Source of the DNA: Caulobacter sp. BK020
GTDB lineage: Bacteria; Pseudomonadota; Alphaproteobacteria; Caulobacterales; Caulobacteraceae
Assembly: GCF_004342605.1 (NCBI RefSeq)
Contig: NZ_SLZL01000006.1
Span: forward strand, 1 to 64,000
DNA length: 64,000 nt
Direction: 5' to 3'
Position numbers and translations under genes: made by a program. Positions 57,780-64,000 of this stretch are shown piece after piece. Under the pieces are notes generated by a model that saw only the letters and a program-made list of their open reading frames with translations, did not search any database and was not told the origin of the DNA. Each line of letters opens with the position of its first letter. Positions within the stretch are counted from its first letter, which is position 1.

Positions 57780-57821
57780 TCGGCGGTTTCAATCGCTCTG
57801 CTTAACCCCTAGAACCCGCCC

Positions 57822-58574
57822 ATGACTTCCGACTCCGAAAAGCCGCTGGCCGGCCGCATCGCCCTCGTCACCGGCGCCACCCGCGGGATCGGCGAGGCCA
57901 TCGCTCTGGGCCTGGCCCAGGCCGGCGCCCATGTCGTGGCGGTGGGGCGCACCCAAGGCGCGCTCGAAGCGCTGGACGACACGATCTTCGCCGCCACCGC
58001 GGAACACGCCACCCTGGTTCCCCTCGACCTGCGCGAGGCCGACGGCCTGGACCAGCTGGGCGCGGCCCTCTACGAGCGCTACGGCAAGCTGGACATCCTG
58101 GTCGGCGCCGCCGGCGTGTTGGGCGCCCTGACGCCGGTGGGCCACCTGGATCCCAAGGGCTGGGACATGATCATGGCCACGAACCTGACGGCCAACTGGC
58201 GGCTGATCCGCGCCATGGACCCGCTGCTGCGCCGCGCCGAGGCCGGCCGGGCCATCTTCCTGACCAGCAGCCTGGCCAGGACCCACCGCGCCTTCTGGGG
58301 CGGCTATGCGGCGTCGAAGGCTGGGCTGGAGGCCGTCGTCGGCTGCTATGACGACGAGATGGAAAACACCACGGTGCGCGCCGTCTGCGTCGATCCCGGC
58401 GCCATGCGCACCCGCATGCGGGCGGGCGCCTTTCCCGGCGAGGATCCCCAGACCGTGCCCGCGCCCGAGACCATCGTGCCGTTGATCATCGACCTGTCGC
58501 GTCCCGATCGCGAGCCGCCCAAGGGCGTCGTACGGTTCAAGGAGCGCGGCCAGGAATCGGCCAGCATTGGCTGA
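57822..58574 (+). CDS. Short-chain dehydrogenase/reductase
   Basis: 250 residues. NAD(P)-binding GATRGIGEAIALGL, GAAGVLGAL in place of NAG, catalytic Ser in LTSSLARTHRAF and YAASKAGLE. Oxidoreductase, substrate unknown. Follows the transporter by 42 bases. Confidence 0.9.
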   Translation: MTSDSEKPLAGRIALVTGATRGIGEAIALGLAQAGAHVVAVGRTQGALEALDDTIFAATAEHATLVPLDLREADGLDQLGAALYERYGKLDILVGAAGVLGALTPVGHLDPKGWDMIMATNLTANWRLIRAMDPLLRRAEAGRAIFLTSSLARTHRAFWGGYAASKAGLEAVVGCYDDEMENTTVRAVCVDPGAMRTRMRAGAFPGEDPQTVPAPETIVPLIIDLSRPDREPPKGVVRFKERGQESASIG

Positions 58575-58721
58575 TGCAGGCGGACGGATGTCCGTTGCGC
58601 CAAACTGACGCAGTCGCGGCGGGCGAGCGCCGGTAGGCCATTAACCCCTCGTCAACGCCGCCGACGCACGTTTGACGCGCGGTGGAGCGCGGAGCGCCAG
58701 CCCGCGCGGGGGACTTCATCG

Positions 58722-60215
58722 ATGGCGCTTTTTTCGTCCAGACACACCGATCCGAAGGCCGCTCAACGTCTGGCGGATCTCGAGGCGACCGTCGCGGCCA
58801 TCGGCCGTTCCCAGGCGATGATCGAGTTCCAGCTGGACGGCACGATCATCACCGCCAACAAGAATTTCCTCGATACGGTCGGCTATTCGCTGAGCGAGAT
58901 CGTCGGGCGCCGCCACGAGATGTTCGTGAGTCCCGCATATGGACAAAGCGCCGAGTACAAGGCCTTCTGGGCCAATCTGGGTCGCGGCGAGTTCATCTCC
59001 GACAAGTTCCAGCGCGTGGGCAAGGGCGGCAAGGACGTCTGGATCCAGGGCAACTACAACCCCATCTTCGACGTCGCCGGCAAGCCCTGCAAGGTCATCA
59101 AGTTCGCGGTCGACATCACCAAGGTCGAGCAAGAACGGCTGGAGAACGAACAGCGGCGCAAGGCGGAGGCCGAACAAAGCGCCGTCGTCTGCTCGCTGGC
59201 CGCCTATCTCAAACGCCTGGCCGCCGGAGATCTCACCGCCCGGATCACCGAGACCTTCGAGGGCCGCTTCCTGCCGATCAAGGAAGACTTCAACGCCGCC
59301 GTCGACAGCCTGCGCTCGGCGATGACCCAGATCATCGACTCCACCGAAGGGCTGCGGGTCAGCGCCGACGAGATCGCTTCGACCTCGGACGACCTGTCGC
59401 GCCGCACCGAGCAGCAGGCGGCCTCGCTCGAAGAGACCGCCGCCGCCCTGGACGAGATCACCGCCACGGTGCGTCGCAGCGCCGCCGGCGCTAAGGAGGC
59501 CTTCGCCGCAGCTTCCGGCGCCCGACAGCAGGCCGCGCGGTCCGGCGAGGTCGTCCGTGACGCGGTGGCCGCCATGGGCGAGATCGAGCAGAGTTCGGGC
59601 CAGATCACCCAGATCATCGGCGTCATCGACGAAATCGCCTTCCAGACCAACCTGCTGGCTTTGAACGCCGGCGTGGAGGCCGCACGGGCGGGCGACGCGG
59701 GGCGCGGCTTCGCGGTCGTCGCCCAGGAAGTCCGGGCCCTGGCCCAGCGGTCGGCCGACGCCGCCAAGGAAATCAAGACCCTGATCGCTAACAGCACCTC
59801 TCAAGTGGCGCGCGGGGTGCAGCTGGTCGGCGACACCGGCCAGGCCTTGAGCGGCATCGTCGGCAAGGTGGCCGAGATCGACACACTGATCTCGGAGATC
59901 GCCCAGTCCTCGCAGGAGCAGGCCACGGGCCTCAACCAGGTCAACGCCGCCGTCAACCAGATGGACCAGGTCACCCAGCAGAACGCCGCCATGGTCGAGC
60001 AAGCTACCGCGGCGGCCGCCAACATGCGTTCCGAATCCGCCGGCTTGGCCGGGCTGGTGGCGCGCTTCGAGACGGGCGACAGCGCCCGCTGCCCGTCCTT
60101 CGCGGCGTCCGCCCGCCCCCGCGCGGCCGAGACGCGCCCTTCGTCGGCCAGGCCTGTCCCTCAGATGCGTTCGGGAGCGAGCGCCGCCATCGCCACGGAA
60201 TGGGAAGAGTTCTAG
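58722..60215 (+). CDS. Soluble PAS-domain methyl-accepting chemotaxis protein
   Basis: 497 residues, no membrane segment. N-terminal PAS domain (about 25-140: [35 protein letters not shown]). A HAMP-like linker ([16 protein letters not shown]) comes next, and then the MCP signalling helix pair with tip [20 protein letters not shown]. The C-terminus is EWEEF, matching the pentapeptide that binds CheR/CheB. A cytoplasmic receptor for an internal signal, feeding CheA. Its stop overlaps the convergent AlkB-like gene by 4 bases. Confidence 0.95.
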   Translation: MALFSSRHTDPKAAQRLADLEATVAAIGRSQAMIEFQLDGTIITANKNFLDTVGYSLSEIVGRRHEMFVSPAYGQSAEYKAFWANLGRGEFISDKFQRVGKGGKDVWIQGNYNPIFDVAGKPCKVIKFAVDITKVEQERLENEQRRKAEAEQSAVVCSLAAYLKRLAAGDLTARITETFEGRFLPIKEDFNAAVDSLRSAMTQIIDSTEGLRVSADEIASTSDDLSRRTEQQAASLEETAAALDEITATVRRSAAGAKEAFAAASGARQQAARSGEVVRDAVAAMGEIEQSSGQITQIIGVIDEIAFQTNLLALNAGVEAARAGDAGRGFAVVAQEVRALAQRSADAAKEIKTLIANSTSQVARGVQLVGDTGQALSGIVGKVAEIDTLISEIAQSSQEQATGLNQVNAAVNQMDQVTQQNAAMVEQATAAAANMRSESAGLAGLVARFETGDSARCPSFAASARPRAAETRPSSARPVPQMRSGASAAIATEWEEF

Positions 60216-60781
60216 GCAAGCGTCCGAAACGTCACCGAATAACGCAACGCCTCGACTGGCGGGATGCTGTGCTCCCAGACCGACCGGGCTTCGCCAGCCA
60301 ACCCATAGGCCGAGCGCGGCTCCAGGGTTAGGGATCGCCGCTCCCAGTCGTCCTCGCGGGGCCGGCGGAAACGCAGGACGCACGGCGACAGCAGCGAAAA
60401 GCCGATCACTTGGCCAAACGCCGGCCGATCGCGATGCCAGCCGATCGGCGCGCCGGGCGGATATTCGTTGACCAGGGCGTGAACCAGGGCCTCCGGCCTC
60501 AGGCCGGCAAGCGCCGCCGCCTTGTGACGCAGGCCCTGCAGGAAGTCGGGGATCGGCGGGCCATCCTTGAGGCCCTTGGCGGATTCGTCATAGCGCCGGC
60601 CGAAATACGCCACCCGCCGGCGCGCGGCGTAGCCCCGCATCTCGAAGGCCCGCAGATCGAGATCGGCCAGAACCTTCGCCAGCGCCGCCTCTTCGTCCGG
60701 GTCGATCGCTCCGGACCGGTAGGCAAAGCCAGCCGGCCCCGGCTTCGGGTCTTCGAACAGGCTGGCTTGACGAGGGTCCAT
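60212..60781 (-). CDS. AlkB-like 2OG-Fe(II) dioxygenase
   Basis: 189 residues from ATG 60781. The core motif is [19 protein letters not shown] (iron His/Asp), then a His in [15 protein letters not shown] and Arg in [10 protein letters not shown]. The family demethylates alkylated nucleic acids. It is short and has no extra domain, as in AlkB homologues of the 2OG-FeII_Oxy_2 group. It lies downstream of der on the same strand. Confidence 0.88.
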   Translation of the reverse strand: MDPRQASLFEDPKPGPAGFAYRSGAIDPDEEAALAKVLADLDLRAFEMRGYAARRRVAYFGRRYDESAKGLKDGPPIPDFLQGLRHKAAALAGLRPEALVHALVNEYPPGAPIGWHRDRPAFGQVIGFSLLSPCVLRFRRPREDDWERRSLTLEPRSAYGLAGEARSVWEHSIPPVEALRYSVTFRTLA

Positions 60782-60855
60782 GCCGGGGAAAATGGTCCCG
60801 ATCACCGCGGCGTTCCAGGGCGGCGCCATGCCGCCCCTGTGATAGCCGTAGCGGC

Positions 60856-62625
60856 CTACCGCCCCTTCGGCGGCGCCTTGTTGCCACGCACGGTGCGAGC
60901 GCCGGCCACCGGACGACGCGCGGCGGTCTTGGAGCCGGCCGCCTTGCCGCCCGCGGCCTTGAAGCCGACCTTGTAACTGGGCGTGGCCGACTTCTTCTGG
61001 GCCCTGGGTCCCTGCTTTTTGACCGACTTGACCGCCGCCTTGCCGGACTCGGCAGCGGGCGCCGCGGCGATTTCGACCGGCTTGGGCGCCTTGGAAGCCT
61101 TCGAGGCGGGCTTGCCGGGGCTCTTGGCCGGCGCGGGCAGGCCCGCGGCCTCGGCGACCGCCGCCGCTGCGGCTTCGGCGATGCGAACCGATTTCTTGAC
61201 GGTGTTGCGCGAGGCGCGGATCCGCTCCTTCTCGCGCTCCTTTCGCTCGAACTCCCGCTTGCCCTTGCCCGAGTGGCCCTTGGCCTCGCCCTCGGCATAG
61301 GGGTTGGCGCCCGATTTCAGGGTAATGCGCAGCGGCACGCCGGGCAGGTCGAAGCTTTCGCGCAGGCTGTTGATCAGGTAGCGCCGATACTGTTCGGGCA
61401 TCTGGTCGGCGCGGCTGGAGAACAGCACGAAGGTCGGCGGGCGGGCCTTGGTCTGGGCCATGTACTTGGGCTTGATGCGCTTGCCGCCAACGCTGGGCGG
61501 TGGGTGGCGCTGCATGGCCATCTGCAGCCAGTCGTTCAGGTCGCGGGTCTTGACCTTGGTCGACCAGTCCTTGTGGCTCTTGAGCACGGCCGGCATCAGC
61601 CGCTCGACGCCGCGGCCGGTCTCGCCCGACAGGGCGACCACGGGGGCGCCGCGCAGTTGGGGCAGCATGCGCTCGGCGTGTTCGTGGAAGTCCTTCAGAA
61701 TCTGGCCCGGATCCTCGATCAGGTCCCACTTGGCCAGGACGAAGACCACGCACCGCCCCTCCCGCTCGGCCAGGTCGGCGATCTGCAGGTCCTGGGTCTC
61801 AAACGGGTGGGTGGCGTCCATGACCAGCAGCACAACCTCGGCGAAGGTCAGCGAGCGTATGGTGTCCTGGGTCGAGAGCTTCTCCAGCTTCTCGTTGACC
61901 TTGGCCTTCTTGCGCAGGCCCGCGGTGTCGACCAGCCGCACCTTGCGTCCGCCCCAGTCCCAGTCGACCGAAATCGAATCGCGGGTAATCCCCGCCTCGG
62001 GGCCAGTCAGCAGCCGCTGCTCGCCGATCAGGCGGTTGATCAGGGTCGACTTGCCGGCATTGGGACGGCCGACGATGGCGATCTTGATCGGCTTGTCGTC
62101 GTCCAGCTCCTCATGGTCGGTCTGCAGCTCTTCGGGCGCGACGGCCAGCAGGGCCGCATAGAGCTCCGCCATGCCCTCGCCGTGCTCGCCGCTGATCTGA
62201 ATCGGCTCGCCCAGGCCCAGGACATTGGCCTCGGCTGCGCCGTGGTCGCCGGCCTTGCCCTCGGACTTGTTGGCGGCGACCAGCACCGGCTTGTTCCGCT
62301 TGCGCAGGATCTCGGCGAAGATCTTGTCCAGCGGCGTCAGGCCCTCGCGGGCGTCGAAGACCAGCAGGCTGACGTCGGCCTCGTCGATCGCCAGCTCGGT
62401 CTGGGCGCGCATCCGCGCCTCCAGGCTCTCGTCGGTGACGTCCTCGAAGCCGGCGGTGTCGATCAACTCCAGGTCCAGGTCGCCCAGGCGGCCGTGCGCG
62501 AACCGGCGGTCGCGGGTGACGCCGGGCTGGTCGTCGACCAGGGCCAGCTTGCGGCCGGCCAGACGGTTGAACAGGGTCGACTTGCCCACATTGGGGCGGC
62601 CGACGATGGCGAGTTTCAAAGGCAT
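60856..62625 (-). CDS. der: Ribosome-assembly GTPase Der with long basic C-terminal tail
   Basis: 589 residues against about 440-490 in most Der proteins. Two GTPase domains have P-loops GRPNVGKSTLFNRL (about 8) and GRPNAGKSTLINRL (about 190), with DTAGFEDV and DTAGLRKKAK switch regions. A KH-like domain ends near 455. About 130 further residues are Lys/Ala/Pro-rich (ERKEREKERIRASR, then KSPGKPASKASKAPKPVEIA). The tail may bind RNA. It lies downstream of bamB. Confidence 0.96.
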   Translation of the reverse strand: MPLKLAIVGRPNVGKSTLFNRLAGRKLALVDDQPGVTRDRRFAHGRLGDLDLELIDTAGFEDVTDESLEARMRAQTELAIDEADVSLLVFDAREGLTPLDKIFAEILRKRNKPVLVAANKSEGKAGDHGAAEANVLGLGEPIQISGEHGEGMAELYAALLAVAPEELQTDHEELDDDKPIKIAIVGRPNAGKSTLINRLIGEQRLLTGPEAGITRDSISVDWDWGGRKVRLVDTAGLRKKAKVNEKLEKLSTQDTIRSLTFAEVVLLVMDATHPFETQDLQIADLAEREGRCVVFVLAKWDLIEDPGQILKDFHEHAERMLPQLRGAPVVALSGETGRGVERLMPAVLKSHKDWSTKVKTRDLNDWLQMAMQRHPPPSVGGKRIKPKYMAQTKARPPTFVLFSSRADQMPEQYRRYLINSLRESFDLPGVPLRITLKSGANPYAEGEAKGHSGKGKREFERKEREKERIRASRNTVKKSVRIAEAAAAAVAEAAGLPAPAKSPGKPASKASKAPKPVEIAAAPAAESGKAAVKSVKKQGPRAQKKSATPSYKVGFKAAGGKAAGSKTAARRPVAGARTVRGNKAPPKGR

Positions 62626-62662
62626 GGGCTGTGATTAGTCGATTTCGGGGACAAAAGCGACA

Positions 62663-62692
62663 AACCCGGACTGGTGAGGACCAGCCCGGGTT
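62663..62692 (-). terminator. Hairpin between bamB and der, possible terminator
   Basis: 13-base arms (62663-62675 and 62680-62692) form a strong stem with one G-T pair and a 4-base loop. Only an interrupted T run follows (TGTCGCTTTTG), so termination may be partial. Confidence 0.5.
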
Positions 62693-62733
62693 CGCGGTGC
62701 TTGAATTGTGGGTCCGGGCGAGCCCGGAGACGC

Positions 62734-64000
62734 CTAGCGTATGGCGATCAGGTCCGCCTCGTCGGTGGCAAGATAGACCGTGTCGCCCATGGCGATCGGA
62801 CCCAGCAGGACCGACTGGCCGATCTTCAGGGTTTTCAGGGTCTCGCCGTTCTTGGGGTTCAGCGCCACGGCCTGCCCTTCGCTGGATACAGTGATCAGGC
62901 GGTTCGAGGCCAGGATCGGGGTGGACCAGACCACCGGGTGCTTGGCGCGCTTCTTCTTCTGCTTCTTGCTCAGCTTGTCGGTGTTGTTGAGGTCGCGGAT
63001 CCAATAAACTTGGCCGGCCTCGCGCGAGACACAGATCACCTGGCCGGCCTTGTCCACCACGAAGACCACGTCGCCGGCCGCCCAGGGGCTGGTGATGGCG
63101 GTGACCGGCAGGCTCCAGCGGGCCTGACCCGTGCGCAGGTCGGTCGCGGCGAACACGCCCGAATGGCTGACGGCGAAAACGTCGCCCTTGAAGATCACCG
63201 GGCGGCCGGCGATGTCGCGGATTTCCGACAGGGCGTTCGTGCGGCTGGCGCGGCTGAGGGCCTCGCTCCACAGGTCGTTGCCGTTGCTGGCGCGCAGGGC
63301 GACCAGTTCGCCCGAAGCGAAGCCGGCCACGACCGTGTCGCCGCTCACGGCCGGGCTGCTGGCCGCCAGGATCCGCGCCGGCTCGATCAGGGCCTGGTAG
63401 GTCCAGCCTGGCGCGCCATCGGCGGCGTTGAAGCTCAGAAGCTCATTGTCGGTCGAGACCACGAACACCCGGCCGTCGGCGACGGTGGGCGCGGCATGGA
63501 CCGGCGTGCTGGTCTGCTGACGCCAGGCTTCCGCGCCGGTGGCGGCATCGAGCTGGGCAACGAAACGGAATCCGGACGAGACATAGAGCTTGCCGTTGGC
63601 GTAGGCGACGCCGCCGCCGAAGCCCGTGCGATCGGCCGCGCTGCCGCCGATCCCGAAGAAGCCGCGCTTCTTGCCCGGCGCCTTGGCGGGGCGCAGGTCC
63701 TTGCGCCAGATCGTCGAACCGCTCTTGGCGTCGATGGCGCTGACGGTGGCCTCGCCGTCCATCACGAAGATCTTGCCGTCGGCGGCCACCGGCGGTGCGG
63801 TCACGTGATACTTGCGGTTGGCCTTCTGGCCGAAGCCCTTGCGCCACGCGATGTCGAAATTGGCGGCTGCCGCGACATGCTCGACGGACTGCTCGGCGTT
63901 GCCGCCCGGCAGCGGCCAGTCGGCCTGGACGGTCGGCTCGGGCAAGAAGAAGTCGGCGCCCTTCAGCGCCTCGGCCGGCTCGACCTTCTGGTCGAAGGCG
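62734..64000 (-). CDS. bamB: Outer-membrane assembly lipoprotein BamB, partial
   Basis: The N-terminus lies beyond the right edge, and 421 codons are visible. The frame stays open to the edge (EPAEALKGADFFLPEP), so no start is chosen. Repeated PQQ/WD-like blades are clear: VFVVSTDNELLSFNAADGAP, VVAGFASGELVALRASNGND, GVFAATDLRTGQARWSL, VICVSREAGQVYWIRD and VALNPKNGETLKTLKIG. BamB is a beta-propeller that scaffolds the BAM complex. A bamB-der order is common in proteobacteria. Confidence 0.92.
   Translation of the reverse strand, partial: AFDQKVEPAEALKGADFFLPEPTVQADWPLPGGNAEQSVEHVAAAANFDIAWRKGFGQKANRKYHVTAPPVAADGKIFVMDGEATVSAIDAKSGSTIWRKDLRPAKAPGKKRGFFGIGGSAADRTGFGGGVAYANGKLYVSSGFRFVAQLDAATGAEAWRQQTSTPVHAAPTVADGRVFVVSTDNELLSFNAADGAPGWTYQALIEPARILAASSPAVSGDTVVAGFASGELVALRASNGNDLWSEALSRASRTNALSEIRDIAGRPVIFKGDVFAVSHSGVFAATDLRTGQARWSLPVTAITSPWAAGDVVFVVDKAGQVICVSREAGQVYWIRDLNNTDKLSKKQKKKRAKHPVVWSTPILASNRLITVSSEGQAVALNPKNGETLKTLKIGQSVLLGPIAMGDTVYLATDEADLIAIR

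Overview
The window is 64 kb of high-GC DNA from an alphaproteobacterium, most likely Caulobacter or a close Caulobacteraceae relative. Evidence: very GC-rich coding sequence, three large TonB-dependent receptors, frequent GTG/TTG starts, ATGA/GTGA stop-start overlaps, and a core order (lptF-lptG-lptD-surA-pdxA-rsmA; fabD-fabG-acpP-fabF-mltG-yicC-gmk; rpsF-rpsR-rplI-dnaB-alr-radA-cvpA-purF; der-bamB) familiar from this group. The species was not determined. No tRNA, rRNA, CRISPR array, insertion sequence, prophage or replication origin was recognised.

Left part (1-19.4 kb, accessory). On the minus strand lies a type I secretion operon: an HlyB-type ABC exporter with a degenerate C39 domain, an HlyD adaptor, a small exported protein, and a large probable substrate cut by the left edge. 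The substrate carries a metzincin-like zinc motif. Next come a frameshifted FAD monooxygenase and a carbohydrate-utilisation locus (TonB receptor, 2OG-Fe(II) oxygenase, heparinase/alginate-lyase-like enzyme). Near-identical palindromes before the receptor and the lyase suggest one LacI-type regulator. A 1.1 kb non-coding region follows. It holds a tandem glycine riboswitch on the plus strand, an AT-rich stretch and a hairpin over the ribosome binding site of a second TonB receptor, which is followed by an M19 dipeptidase. This is the most interesting part of the window.

Middle part (19.4-44.8 kb, mostly core). ndk, an ABC-F ATPase, an I78 protease inhibitor, holC and pepA are followed by the divergent lipopolysaccharide-transport/outer-membrane set lptF-lptG-lptD-surA with pdxA and rsmA. 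A lone Tdi1/DUF1851-type immunity-like gene sits after gmk. Fatty acid synthesis genes lie on the minus strand. A truncated globin, an exported peroxiredoxin, a membrane-anchored AraC regulator, a fatty acid hydroxylase family protein and two small exported proteins complete this part.

Right part (44.9-64 kb, core). Ribosomal proteins S6, S18 and L9 precede a third TonB receptor, then dnaB, alr, a Yip1-like membrane protein, radA-cvpA-purF, an SBF-like transporter, an SDR enzyme, a soluble PAS chemoreceptor, an AlkB-like protein, Der with a long basic tail, and bamB cut by the right edge. Intergenic DNA carries several palindromic repeats and intrinsic terminators.
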